Below, in pieces: positions 47,957-62,700 of a DNA stretch of 64,000 bases (positions are counted from its first letter, which is position 1; every line of letters starts with the position of its first letter). A program made the translations under genes and the position numbers. The stretch covers positions 15,142 to 79,141 of the forward strand of contig QNGE01001695.1 of NCBI GenBank assembly GCA_008508345.1, written 5' to 3'. The stretch is from Paragonimus westermani. Its lineage: Eukaryota; Platyhelminthes; Trematoda; Plagiorchiida; Troglotrematidae. The notes beneath the pieces were generated by a model. The model did not search any database. It was not told the origin of the DNA and was given only the letters and a program-made list of their open reading frames with translations.

Positions 47957-50515
47957 AAGGAGTATGTTTGACGTCAAATGTGCACGCAGTCAAAAATATC
48001 CAGTCTACAGCTAACAGTGTGTGATATTATTTACACTGCTTATCAACTCACAAAAGTCACACCTCTACAGTTGTTGGACGGTGAATTAAAAAGGAAGTGA
48101 TCATCTACAGTAAGTTGACACTTAGTTGAGGCCCTGCATTCCATCAGCCTGAACAAAGTAGCTCGAAATCGAACATTGGCACATACTAGTTGTCCGTATT
48201 GGCCGATTACCCAACAACACGGAACTTTCAGTTTGAAATCTACAACATTTGGGTAGAGGATGTGAACAAATAATTGAACATCAAACAAATTAACGTGAAC
48301 GACGCTAGCTACAGCTAAGATAATTTGAAGCTTATAAATAGAACACGTCTAAACCATCATATCGCGACGGCCTCCGAAAATTTCAAGAAAAAAACCCCCA
48401 CCAGCTGCAAGTTCTCGCTCATTTCACGCCACACATGGAACTAACAGTGCTCGTCAGTTAGAACAAAATGTTTAAAAGACGAGCAATACTAGTTGATGGC
48501 ATTTCACGTTGACACGTCTGTATCCAGTGGTCAACAAAAAGGAAACCCCTCGTTTAACCTTCGATGAATTACCTTAAATCGTATTACCCGTCAACAGTGA
48601 CATTGCAATATTCTGTCCAATCACATGAAACGTCTCTTCATTTAAGCTGACGCACTGCTGTCACATTGCAAATCCGGATATCTACAGCGGACAACAGATC
48701 GTTTTTTAGCGTTTTCCCAAAGTTGGGTCCATTGGAGATTTTCTTGCAGAAGACATTGGCGTGTCATTTCGTGGGTGTTCTAGTTCACACAACTTGTACA
48801 CTCCCTCCACATCTGGAAGAAACGTAAGTTGATCGGATGTCAGAAGCTGCTGAGCATGCTTATCCCATAGAACAACCAGCTAATCACACATGACCCAGAC
48901 TGCAAGCGTAACAAACGTACATCGTGATATCGCAGTAAAGTGTATTTGTGCGTATGATTAACAAAACCAAAATGGCAAAAAGCCAGAGAGAAGCTACAAG
49001 GTCAATTTCGTTTAGTCACAGTCAAGCCAAATAAATATTTGTTGTGTGGGCAGTGTTGTCACAATAAAGCAAACAAAAGAGGGAACGAGTTCGGATGAGG
49101 TCAAGTAAGCTACAGGTACAAAAGCAGACCACTTTTCTGACGACTACTCGGGATTTTTGAGCATTTACAACAACGGTTTGTTTGGGTCATTCTACGTAAG
49201 TGGATGCTTAGAACACAAATAAGTGAACAGCGGACGTTTGAGAGAGAGAGTTCACGTGACCACTTGCTTACAACGATAACGATTACGGTTCGGTTTAGTT
49301 AGTGTACACCTGAATGCTCGCATGGAAAGTTGAGCAGTCAGTATCAGCACGATTAGTGTTTCGAAAACCGGAATGTGGAGTTCAGTATAGAGTTTGACAA
49401 ACCTTTTGCCACAGGGGTATGTGTACAAAGTTATCCTGGTGTCCTTGTCACAGATGAGGCCCGATAAAAACAGGAAATCAAAGAAGCGAGTTTACTTATT
49501 GGTTGGAAAACCGTTATAAATTATTCACCGTTACATCGGGCATAAAAAAGCAGCTTCGTTTGTTCAATAGTGCTTGCAATGCACTTGCGTTTTCCAAACG
49601 AGCTGGGATCAGTCTGAATAAGCTGGATTCACAGTGATTCCCACAATTTTGAGATATCTATTTATCTAGAGACTGCGCAGAGACTGACTGAATGAATAAA
49701 AGCCATTCCCTTGGGTTTTTTCGTTGTAAGGTATTCGGATTGTCATTGTTCAGGCAGACCATTCCCTTGAACCCGTTTTGGACGGTCGAGAAACACTTCT
49801 GCCTGAATCGCGAGATCATTTGCACTGTACGAGGGCATTGCGATCGACCGTGTTAGATACGAACTACTTTCGATAGATTAACTGCCAAACACAGAACCGT
49901 ATGAAATCATCACCTCTGCCTCGTGTGCAACAAACAACAGATGTCATTGATCAACAGGAGAAGGCTGATTGCGTCAACTAAGCAGTGCGACTAAGGGGAT
50001 GAAATTTGGATACTGTTAGATAATGAGACAAAATATATCCGTGTTACTGCAAACAAGTGCACAAGGATGATCAGGATGTCGTGTCTGATGAAAGGACTAC
50101 TCGATAAAGGTTTTGATAACTTTTCACCGGTAGAACCATGGTGTACACGTTCAGCGAAAAACAAACAGCAGTATTAGAATACCACGTCTGAACCAGAAAG
50201 TAATTCGAACAAAGACAAGTGCAGAACTTTGTGGTCATAAAGAAAACGTGCTCTACTGGGCCAGGTTGGATGGTCAGCTTTCTGTAAAATATTAGGAAAA
50301 CGAACAAAACTTTGTCATTCCGATTAAGGTATCAAAATAGAACTACCGCCATGCTGTGGAGAGTACTCAGATTACATTTTCACTTTAATAAAGAACGCAG
50401 TTATTATCTTTTTACCCGCCCGTAGCCCCGTGTTTATCAATTCCACAGCAGGTCACAATCCCCGCTAGTCACCCATAAGCGAGAACGGGCAGGTGTTCAT
50501 ATACGATAAGTCAAT

Positions 50516-50720
50516 TGTGCCTAATGTGAAGTCGGTGACACAATAGTCACAATGGTTTTCTCATGATGGCGTTGGCATTGACAAGAATGCACAATGCTGA
50601 CGAGCCCTAACAAGAACAAACCTTGAGTTTACTGCCCCTTTTGAAATGTGCTGGCTGGGAAGCCTATCTGAATGCAAAGCATGGGATCAAATATGAACTG
50701 TCTTCAATCTGAACTTAGTC
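50516..50720 (+). mobile_element. Decayed copy of the ribozyme-bearing SINE
   Basis: Similarity to the 38.9-kb and 29.6-kb copies is clear over GCTGACGAGCCCTAACAAGA, the CCTTGAGTTTACTGCC region, and the tail GTGCTGGCTGGGAAGCCTAT to GATCAAATATGAACTG. The hammerhead is dead: stem II no longer pairs, GAAA is CAAA and GTC is GTT. The 5' part begins GTGCCTAATGTGAAGTCGGT, and a similar string (GCCTAATGTGAGGTCAGT) occurs near 3226-3243. Confidence 0.6.
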
Positions 50721-50729
50721 ATACCCCTG

Positions 50730-53700
50730 TTATTCCCTATTAATAGAAATAGTCGTTTCACAATATGAGTGGCACGTTACTATTAATATGATGAAAATAT
50801 TCTTAAAACAGTTTACCCGACATTTTCTTATCAGCCTTTAACGACAGGAGATCAGTAAAGATGCTGAGAACTTGTCGCGGGCAAAATATAATCCATTGCT
50901 TTTACCCCCGTTTATCATTAAAGCATATGTGGCTGCAAGATTTCTCGGAGAGCGGTTTTATGTTCATTGAAGAGAGAAAGTTAGAAATCTGTCTGTTACT
51001 TTTTTTGACACACGGAAAACCATGACTCCTTGAATTTATTGTTCATGTGGTTCTTTTCAAGGCATTGCTGCTCATCCACGTTCTTCGAGTTTCAGCTTAT
51101 AGGTGGACTCATACTAACAAATTGTGGTCACAGATGAATTAGCGCGTGATTCAACTATTGACTTCAACTCGGTGGTAAGAAAATCATAAGTAATATGGGT
51201 CTTAAACGTGACAATTGTTATTATCATAGGAGAAGAAATTTTCGGGTTAGTCCCGTGTTAATCAGACCTACGGGCTACTTGTTCTGTTAATTGCGAGATC
51301 ACTGCACTGGCGTCAAATCATGCTGCAAGTACCACAGAACCATAGAAGAACCTGCATATTTAAAACCGATAGTGGTTAGCTTTATGGATGAGTGGGTGCG
51401 TGCCCAAGTTTCCTCACGAGCTAATCTCTCAACTTGTTTACCCTCGGGAACAGAGAACCATGTCAGGTAGCCACGTCGACCGAACGAGATGTCTTGTCAA
51501 CCGTCCGCAAATAGGAGTTGCATCTGCTTTCACTTACAGACTAAAAATGGTACTTAAAATTTGTTGACAACATCACGACACACTAGCTCAAGCTTGTGTT
51601 TTTATTGAAAAACGTTTATTTGTGAACCCCAAGAAAGCTCGGTTCACAGTGACTGAAGTTCATTTGTTGTAGAGGTAAAACTAGAAATTTCTCTATTGTT
51701 GGTAATTCTCTGTTGCCGAGCCTAACATCTGCTAGTAATTGCCTTCCAACTACTTCATTTAATAGATATCAGTGAAACTTGTCATCCGATTTAACCGGTT
51801 TCTGTCAGTTATTGCAAACAGCGCAGAAGTCTCATCTTAGCTAGTACTGGTTGTCCATTGTCTATCCGTTATGTGTAAACAAGAAATCTGTGTCAAACTC
51901 GAGAACACCGCGACCACTTTGTGACCTAACTGCAAGCGACTCATGTGAATATTAAGTGTCTTTAAATGAATTTACCCATCAGAAGATTGTCAAGGCTGGT
52001 TACAGGACATGTTTTGGTAGTATGCAAAAATGAACGGCGTGAACTGAGAGATATGTGAATGCTAATGCGAATCACTCCTACTTTGCGTACAGCCAACTGC
52101 TTATGGCTCGACACCTCAGCCAAAGTTGAATCACCAATCTAAAGACAATGCATGTAAATCAAACACACAACGTTCTGGGCGTAATCGGCATAATACATGA
52201 AAAGGCCCCAAACTGTGAAGTTGTCCGGTGATCTGCCGTATGCTTTCGCCTCGTCTCTTGATTATCAGTTTTGTAAGCCAGCCAGCGTCAAAAGGGTTGT
52301 TTCACTGATGCGCAACGATGCGGCAGGCGCATGAACAGCATTCTGATTCAGTTATTTGTTAGCTAGCGCACCTTTTCACATTCGTCTCGACTGGATTATA
52401 ATACGATCGTTGCAAGGTGGACAAGTTCAATGGACCTAATAACTAATCCGGCTGGTTGTTCATTTGGGAAGCGTACCACCAAAGCCTCTATCTGAGAGTC
52501 GTGAGAAGTCCGTTAATGTCGCAATTCAGTCAACCGTTGGACGACTCACCCAAATATAATTGTATCGTACTTTAGTTTAAACGTAGGTGACACTCACCAG
52601 AAGACTGATCTCTGTGTTCTTCTTAGACTAGACTTTTGAGTCAGCGGTATCATCGCTGCGCTTATCGATTGATAATCTGACTGTGCATGACTTACCCGAT
52701 AAGTTAAAATGTAGCTGAGCAATCGAGTCAACTGGAACCAACCGCACGTACCCTTGTTGTTGATGTCACCCCGTTGTGTAAACCATGATCAGAGAACCCA
52801 AAATCTTTCACTACCAGCTCATACCACCAAATTATATCACCATGATTTTGTTGCACTTCTCCAGCCACTGTCTTTGTAAATGCAATTGATTGCTTTTTTT
52901 CGGGTTCTTCGGAAGCTCTCAATTACTGAAAGTTGCTGAGGTCTAATTTGGAGGACCGTATTTGTGTGCGCTTAAATTTCTGTGCGTATAATTCCTAACC
53001 GTTCTAGAATGTATATCTGTTTAACTTGTTCTAACCGTTCAACGTTACAGCACGTGTGTCAATTACGACTGACATTGTTTTGATAGATTCGATGAGTTAG
53101 TAGACAATTGACTGCAGAAAATGTGGATTTCCGGTAGATTAGAACTAGAGTCAATAACGTAATCTCAAGAGATCCCGTTTGGACACTCATTTGAATTAGC
53201 CTTTGGGTACCGCACAACGCAACCATTTAGATGAGTGACTCAATGAAAATATGAAAGTTCCGGGTCTCCTACCTGGCTGTAATGCTCATCCAGTGGAGCA
53301 CCTGCTTCTCTTAGCAAACTGTTTTTGTCCTTGATGGAAGTCAATATTGTTCTCAATTGGGTTTTGAGTATTAGTACCAGACGATGAAAAACTTTCCTGT
53401 TAAGGTTATTGTCGAAAAGCTGATAAATTTGAAACTAACGTGGAAAGGAAGTAAAAACCAGAAACACAGCAAAATTAATGCGTACCGCAAAGGACAACTG
53501 TGACATATTAGCGGTACTAAAAGATAAGTGTTTTACGTGGGTACTTATTACGTAAATCGTTACAATGAATTTTTGCTGCCTGATACATATCTCGCGGTAG
53601 CCGTAACGTAATATAACTTTGTATATAACCGACAAAATTCTCAAAAAACTCAGGACAGGGAGAAAGCAAATTCGACACAGTTCGAAACGTCAGATGCTCA

Positions 53701-56700
53701 CGGGAAAGTCAGTCATGCACCAGCCAATGATTGATACCAATGTTCAAAATTAGTAGTTGTGTAATGAGTTCGTACCTTATGCGACTAGGAGAGAAACGAC
53801 GAAGATGTTTACGGTTCCGTCTCAACAATTAATTGGGAATCCACCCTTACTTTGTTTCAGTTTGTTTGGCTCTCCTTACGTGGTATGTTCCGGAAAGCAT
53901 CAAAAACCAAGACGACAAGGGTGCTCATCATCAGCGTTAAGTGTCCACAGCAGCATGATTAGTCTATATTCTGGTGACCTGAATCTATCAAAATGTATGT
54001 TTTCAACCTACTTAAATATACAAGTGAAATAAAGAAATTCCGTTTAACATTATTCCATTGGGCTCGTTCTTGCTCTGTCTTTACGATGTCTTTATGATGT
54101 TCAGTGTGTCACCAAAGTTCTTAACTTGATCAACGCCAAGTTGGTAGATTGCCGGAACGCCTACACACCCGCAAACTTGTGTTATGATCCACCTCATCTT
54201 TTCACTTATGGTCATTTCTCATGAGTTTTCGTTTCTTTGTATATCTCATTTTTCGGACAAAGGAACGGTTATCCTGCAACAGTACGTGAATCCAGGCCGC
54301 GTGCTGAGACATTCTTGGTGTATTGGTTTTTGCTGTCTCACCTAAGAGTTGATCTCTGTTATGTTGGCCAGGTCCCTACACTGATTACTCCAACCCACTC
54401 GAAAAGACCATGAATCTTGTGATTAACAGTTTTTCTAGGAGTTTTATCATTCTGTCTCGTCTTATTTTAATGTTTTCCATTTGTATGCATTTGCTGGTAG
54501 ACTAGACATGAATGCCCATATATGAGGTTTGGGCTCATTACTGTGAGAATGTTCTCACTACTGGTGGCAATTTTGTGCTGCTCACTATGTGACAAAAAGA
54601 TGACAAATTACCTCTAGATTGAGTGTGACATCTTTTCAGCTGAAGAACCACAAACCAGCTAATTCGTTTCGCCCCAAACTAATCAGCAGCCGTGAGCTGT
54701 CAAGCGGGAAGAGCCGGACAATCAAATCATTTCTAACTCGCATGCAAATAGAGTAAGTTTTCTGCAGCAAATCCATAGATATTTAACACCTTCTTGCTGC
54801 AGTCTTTTACTTCAATAATGATGTATTTCTGGTCTCAGCCTACCATTCTGCGTCCCACAGAAAGAATTCGCAGACTTTTCACCAAAAACTCGCAGATTGT
54901 GCACGATTTATGGGGACTGTTTAAAAACTGTTGTACACTTCTGACAGGCTAATCACTACACAGACTTTTGATTCAGTTAAAACAACTTATTACTCTTGCA
55001 AAAGGTCAGGAAACATCTAACGAAAAGGTTTTCTCCTCAAAGAATAGCTTTTCACTTCACTTTACATTCTACTTACTTGGGCGAAGTTTGTTGTTACTGA
55101 GGCGGCCAACAAAGAGTTTAACGAACATTGGCAATGAGAAATACATGGGAGTTTCCGCGCTTGTGAAAGTTAACAGAGTTACAATCTAATAAAGGAAAGC
55201 AAACATCCACTAAATTTTTTACCAGATGCCTTTGGATTGACCTCAGTCGTCCTGTTTATTAGTGCATAAGATACATGTTTCACTCATACCATAGCATACC
55301 AGCTGTCCATACCCAAACAAGGGTTAAACTCCGGCCAGTGTGCTCTTTTGGATTGTGTGCTGACAAATAGAAAACTGATGGTACACCAGAAATGATTTAA
55401 CTATCACTCTTGCGTTGTTGAATAATGTCCTGGCATACCAATGCGCCAAAAAAGGATACTGCCAACCGCATTCAGTAACTTCAGGACCACGAGTCTCTAC
55501 ATTCTGAGGCCAGTCGTACACTCCACAAAAATGTGAATACTGTCAACAAAGTGTAATTATTTTAGAATGTTGCAATGTTAAAGTGTCAGTCTACAGGGCA
55601 CACAAAATATTTAAAAGGTCGTAAATTTTTTACATTGCGAGAAAAATTTTCACAACAGTGGGCTTATTTTTTAAACAGCTTCTTAAATTCACAAAATACA
55701 GTTTCCAATGGAAGACTGCGTTAGACAAACTAAAACCACCTGTTAAAAGAATGGAGGTAGGAATATTTTGATATTACTCGGTACGACTAGTGGTTAGAAG
55801 CTTCTGCAAGCGTTTACAACGTGACCGTTTCGTTTGCAATCAACTGAGTTGTTTGTTGATCTACTCAGGACAGTTAGTGCTAAGCCTAGAAGTGGTTTGT
55901 TTTGGTTAGAACACCCGCATGGATGCTGTCTTCCTGAAAATAACGCTTGGACTTATACGGCGAGCGCTGGAATTCACTAGTAATTTGTTAAACTTGTTGA
56001 AGCGTATGCTCGTTGTCGCCTGCAATCGTTAGGAAACCACGTCAATATCTTGAGCACGTTTTTCTGTACTAGTGAAACTAAGATCTCGGTGGAAATTATT
56101 GATAGTTGGTCACTTTGCAGTCACCGTCAAAAGTGGAATCAAAACATTTCGCTCCGAAAATGTTAGTTGCGACTGACTGACAGTTTGGGCTGGCCGTCCT
56201 CCCCAGAGTGAATACACTAATAGCGTAGGATGGAACTGATTCTTGTGCATCCAGTATAAACACAGTCAGTACGCATACTTTGGCTCATGATGTAATATTG
56301 TAGGATAAGATTGTACCTTTCAGGAAATTACGATCTGAGAACCTGCGTCCACTATCTCAAAATCAAGAGTTTTATACAAACAAGCCAAGTGTTCAGACTG
56401 TTTATAAAAATTCCTGAAATACTCCAGAAAGTACCCAGTAAAAGTCAGCAGACGTCTTGCGATAACTTTCGAACACAAATGTGAGAACAACTTGTCTGCC
56501 TTGAATATGCCGACAATAAGTCAAACAAATGTACGTGTTTAGTGTAATGCTTCACAGCATGGTGAGCGGATTTTGTGAGGTTTATGAATTTTTCTTGTAA
56601 TAGATGGTTCCTGTAAAAACCTTGAGCAAGTGGTTTCCCGAAAAGCCTCACTCAAAAAATCAACAAACTTAAAATTTTCAAAAAGCCAAGGGATGCTCAC

Positions 56701-59700
56701 TGTGCTTCAGTATGAGGTTGTGAACTATATGTACATCGTGAGGTGACTGGCAAGCATGAGTTGGCAACACCGAGCTTTCTAACAAGAAACACTATGTCTT
56801 GCCAAACAAGTTGCCCAGATGCATCCACTGGTGAAAGAGAGAGAAAGAAATCAACTAGAGCCAAAAAATTTGTTGCGGAGGGCTATGAGCTGAGCTAGAC
56901 ACTTCCTGATTAATACGGTAAGCGCAAAAGTACTCCTCACCCATTTCAACCCACGCATTAACCACCCGCCGCACAAATGGCATCGTATCGTCTAACTCTA
57001 AACAAATATGTAGGTTGCCAATTTAAACGCACACAGCAATTGTTTCAGCGAGACGTCTACAGTGAGCGCATAACATAATGCATCACTTAATGGGTTCACT
57101 ATATACTACCCTGAGAGCTGCAGGCGTGTGCATACACACGCACAACAGTCAATGATTGGCCAGTGATCTTTACCTAGTTGTGGAGTAATTGGCTTGAGTT
57201 GTTAATGATACACATTTGTTTCATGTGAGCTTTAAGAGGATCGGGTAACCCGGTTGTTCACTTCGACCAACTGCCTGATCTAACTCGTTGGATTATGCAT
57301 GGATTGAACGATATGCTGATCTTCGTTGTAACTCATTAGGAAGGAAGACACAGGTACACATCAATGTACATCGGCACAGAGTACCTGAGAATTAAACTTC
57401 TGCAATGCAGTACAGTAATGAATAGTACGCAGGTCTGAGAGGTGTGTTGTTGTCACTCAGTGATCGGTAATTATAGTGCGACTGATTGGTTTCACTTCTT
57501 TCCTAGCAAGTTAACTAGAGTTGTCAGGTCTGAACACCATAATCACCTGGGTAACGAATTTTTTAATCAGTTGACTTTGACAGTCTTGATTGACCAGGTT
57601 GGCATTTTCTTCCATGGACTGGTTGGGTGGTGGGAATCATTTAGCAACAACAAACTTGCCTAGAAAAGGATATTTCTATGTGGCAAATATGTGGAAAAAC
57701 CAAGTAAGGCCAACTTTGTTGAAAATGGTCGAGATATCTCTGGTCACAACTTCACACTTTCATAACTATGATTATGGGGCGCGTGAATTTACGCCTGGCA
57801 GGACAACGGACAAGCCGGGGTACTCTTCAACTGTGGACTCACACCACAGTAGAACGTCAACAGAAGACAGTCACACCTCATTCGAGTCAGCCTAAAACTG
57901 GTTTTTGTATGGCATCAAGGAAGAACGCATCAAGGAAGAGCTTGATTGACCGCACAAATTACGCACTACACGGGGACAAACGACCGCTTCTTCTTGACTT
58001 AGGTGAACGACATATTCGGTTCGCGACAACAGGAATGATGTTCAAATCCTACTTGTGGCAAAGATACAAGTAAAACAATCGTTTCCACTTGGTTGTTTCA
58101 TGTTGATTTGTGAGAAATAAGCAGAATTCTCAGGGATATGTACAATAAATTTTTCGGTCAAAAGCAATGTTTGTCTCCACGCCATTAGTACTGTTGCAGC
58201 TCCAAAGACTTATCGTTTACTGCCTATTGACACTAGGTGAAAACGGACAGTGTTGTACAAAATTGATTGGGTTGAGTCAAGAATCTAATCGCATAATCAG
58301 AAATTTCTTGAACCGTAAACACCACCTCTTCTTTACTGTGATGCTTCTCCGTTGGGATGCTGAAGCAAACCTGTAAAACAGTTACTTCAGTGAGACAGGC
58401 TGGTTGTAAAATTTGGAATAAACAGGTCTCACAACCAGTTATGAGATGATAATTACAACTGTATCACTAGTGACAGTATGGGGAAAGACCGGAGGAAAAA
58501 ACGTACGACAGCTTTCATAAGCCTACATTTGAAAAACGTACACAGTTCTGGGGACGCCAGTAACCTGGGCAACAGACAGGAGAGGTTGCATTTGTAGGAA
58601 AAGCTTCGGTTGTAGTAAAAAGTGTTCGAAACAGTTTGGAGTTTTGAACATTAGATCTAAAGTAGTGTCCGGCTAATATAACGGAACGTCTGTTTCACGT
58701 GACATTTTTGAACCAAAAGAATCATCTCTTGTATCACGTGTTACGTAAGCGCGTCTGATAGGCTGTCACACTGTACTACACACAAACATCAATGAGGCTT
58801 ATGAGGCCTTCTTCTGTAATGACAGTCTCAATTTCTAATTTTCTGTTCACCAAGTGATGTACACACTGAAAGTTGCAAATCCGTGATGGCTAAGCGTTAA
58901 CAATTTGGAAAGTGTGCATGATTTATCAACATTTCTAAGAATATTCCATCAGGCCTTCTTCTAGACCCGCTAGATTGCAGAAATGTAAACGGTTGAATTG
59001 TTCCGTAATTACTGCTAATCAGTTACCTTATCAATAGCAAAGGCATACTCTGAAGCAACAAAAAGGAACGCAGTATATCTCACACCTTAATTTCACCGTG
59101 TCGAATGTGCGTGCGACGAAATCAGTGTAGATGCCCGAAGATCAAATTTGGTAGGGATTTTGCAACTGACAACGAACGATAAAATACTCACTATTTTAAC
59201 TTAACTGTACACAATAAAGCACGACCAAACCGTTCAACTAAGAATGGCTCAACGCAGCAAGCTGTACATGCAATAGAGAAATGTTGAATACAAAATGTGT
59301 TAGTCTGATATCTTGCGGTTTGATTTCACATGTAAACCGTCTGTTGCATTCAGCCGTAAAGACGTCGTAAGAACTGTCCGAAGAAGAATAGTATGATACC
59401 AGCCCGAAGCCACCTTCATTTAACTTCCCAATGGAAGAAGAATTCTCCAATTAGAAGCAACGTTGATAAAAGAAATTTGCCAGCATGAAAATTTGGTCGA
59501 ATTTTTTTACTTGTCAAAAGTGTAACACTGAACCGTGCAAACACCCTGTTGAGTTTTTGATCAGATAATGCCTTGTATACAAATAAACCCAAATTCTGCT
59601 CAAACCTAGTAGTAGCTCGTCAGAAACCGAACGACATGAAGGAGGCACCATTGGAAACTTCACGATTGCAACCTCATACGGGAGACCGACTTTTAATACT

Positions 59701-62700
59701 TTCATGAACGGACCGTTTGGCATCATGAGCACCATGTTTGTCGCAATCTTTTTTGTTATGAAATACTAATAACAATTATGTGAACGCGTATGGAAAGGAG
59801 CATATGAACGGACCAATGAACAACAAAACTGACTTTCACGCAGTTTTACGTAGGAAAGTGAAATCCTATAAGGCAACAAGCTGAATAATGCTGATTTACG
59901 TGAAAGGTAAAGAAATGTGTGAATGCAGAGGTTCACCCTGTATGCGAACAATTGTGTGCTTATAAGCGCGTCAGGTTTACTTACTCGTCTGTTGGCAGAA
60001 ATTTTTGACGTTTTCTGCATCTAAGTAAGCCAGGATGACACAAGGTGTTATTCGTTCATTGTCTGTGTGCTTTCGTTCGTGCATATCCATCCAACACGTT
60101 ATTTGATGTGCACTGTTTGAAAGTTCATGCAAGTATAAAGTACATTGTACTAAGTGGATTTATATGGCATGTTTTCCCATGACCATTTTAGCAAGACATG
60201 TAGAAGAACAATGTTGATTAGAGAGTAGCTCCTTGTAATTCATACTCGCCCAACTGACCAAGTATGTCCTCTGATTTTGTGAATTAATGATGGTTGTCAT
60301 GATGGCGTCATATGTTTAACATTTTTTCCAATGTTCCGCCCAAATTGTTAATATCCGAAGGGATGAGACAGGGTATGTTTCCAATTCATTCAGTTTTTAT
60401 CAAATTGGTTTGTAAAGGTCTGTGCTGCCACGGTTCGTTGTCCTCTCGTACATCCCAACTGCACCTGACAAACGAAGGCGCACACCAGATGCTTTGACAA
60501 TAAATATCTCCAATATTTTGTTTTCTATCTATTTGTTTTCATAAGTTTATTTTGAAAAGAGTTTTTTTATCTACCCTAATGGAACTAGTTGTCTGTCGAA
60601 ATCATCCAGTTCAACCATTTTTCGGTCCTCATGCAAGTTCACACGCAACAAACCGACTTGCTACTTGTTTCGAGTTATCTTGCAAAGTTGGTAGGATTGC
60701 GAAACCCGTTCCAATTTATTTTCACTTGGCACACAAAAATACGTCTTCATCTCTAAATCAGTAAGAGTCAAAGTATCAAAACATTAATCAACTCCACTGG
60801 GTTTTGTTTTCATGATCTCGGACAGTCGAGATCGAACCGTGGATAAACAAAAATGACTACGCATAATTTCCTTGTTTACAGAGAGATGATGTATAGTATT
60901 GAATTGATAAAATTTTATTTTCAACGAAAAATCATTCAGTGCAGCTATCGGATAGTTTCAAAAATAAAACTGATTCACCGTCCCAATCTGAATTTTTCCT
61001 TGCAATCCTATTTGTGTGCAACTTACAGAATAAGACATTTTAAATAACCGTAAAAGCCTGAATCTAACCCTAAACCACCGCTCATCTATTGGAAAATAGA
61101 CTTGACAGATTGTGGTGAGTCTGTATGACTTCTGATAAGCAAGCTTGTGTTTCAATATCCCCGTGATCATTGTGGGAGTTAACACTTGTACCGTACAAAG
61201 AGTCATGCGTTGTACAATGGTCTGTGATGTTGTGAACTGACAACTCCCTAAATGCAGAGGGATACACTGGCTGGTTTAGTGAGGTTCAACTTGAATTCAG
61301 CGTCGGTTTGGTTGGTTGGTAAAATTGATATACTTCTTTTAGGATCAACAATGAATGGTCGTTGGATCTTCACCCTACTCCTCAATATATCTGTTGCAAC
61401 ATTTCCCTAAGTTGACTTATCTCTTGTGAACTGTTCCAAACCCGATGTTAACGTAAACTTACGTCATGTGGGAATCTTAAACTGGAAGAAAACAGCCAAA
61501 CGGCAAATCAAATATTAGATTTCTGGTTGATCATTTTTAACTCAAAGACCCAGTTGACCACAAACTATAAGTGGTCCCGAGGAAAATCTGTTAATATACT
61601 TACCTGGTTTGGCGTCAAAAGCATTCCAGGAGGAATTTTGGGACTAAGTAAAAAGAAATTTAATAGGACAGAAGTCATTTTATGCGCACATTAAAGTCTC
61701 CCAAAGTTTTTCACAGACATTAGGACAATAATTTGATAGTATCTGTTAGCTTGTAGACTGGGACGATGTACGAGATTGTCTGGGTGATTGTGAGATAACG
61801 TCCAAACGGAGGTACTGTCCTAGATATGTCGTTTAATGCTGTCTAATAGGAGTAGGAGTCGGGCACATCGGTCGCTTAAACGAGAGGAATGTAACGTGAG
61901 GAGCTTACAATGTGCTTAAAATTAGTCACCAGAAGTTGAAATATGGTTCAACTGGTGTCCAACGGAAAAGTGCTCTCGAAATTGCTGTTCGTTAACGAAA
62001 CAATGGATAATTCCGTATATTGTTAACAGTATACCAAAGTAACCAAAGCTGCTGTTGCATGTATTCAACGTAGTTGACATGAAACTGTACGTGACATCTT
62101 CTATATATTACAGAGAAAACAATCACTGTGAAAACGCTTGCAATGTTGACATAATTGTCATCCCTATTCCTTTTAACTTCGTTTCCATGCCATAATTTTT
62201 ATTGAGTTGCTGATTACGTTACCGCGGCTGTCCACGATGATTAACGTTTTTACTTTCTAAAGATTTTTCCTGACAATAAAATTATTATTGGTGTTTTTAA
62301 CGTGTGCTTGAATATCATGGTTAGCTGACACTATTTGTCGTCGAAACTGACCGCCAGCTGCATTTGAAACCGATTGTTGCCAAGTCAGTTTTCTAAAATC
62401 CGACTGTCAGAGTCAGATTCTGATCAATTTTTTTAGACAGATGCAAGTGAAATTACAGTCAAAAGCTGCACTGAGAACATAAACGTCTTTGCAACCTTCA
62501 AATCCCTGTGCAGTTAGGCATTCCTGGTTGTTTATCTGCCTTATTTTTCAGTCAAAATATAATTATATGCAGTGCGGTAAATGGTTATATAGTGTGATTT
62601 TCTAGATAACCCCTGTTGTCAGATAGAAATTTCACATAGAAGTTTATCTCAAAATAAGGTGTTATTATGGGGCTGGTTGTCCCCTCAAAATTTCTGTGAG

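Larger units (their letters stand above)
39430..50510. other. No supported gene except a coding-like stretch at 47.7 kb
   Basis: The region contains an AT dinucleotide run at 40306-40319, a tandem 10-mer (TTGACTAGCC and TTGACTAGCA) near 40979-40998, the tRNA-like SINE at 42390-42476, and short overlapping frames, of which 45937-46308 (+, 123 codons) and 41342-41632 (-, 96 codons) are the longest. None of these shows a family motif. Confidence 0.4.

Noticed and set aside
60312..60497. ISEGMRQGMFPIHSVFIKL resembling RT motif B (GVRQGCPLSPFLFN-type)
   Set aside because: Only a handful of residues agree, a stop lies just upstream, and no motif A or catalytic box was found nearby.
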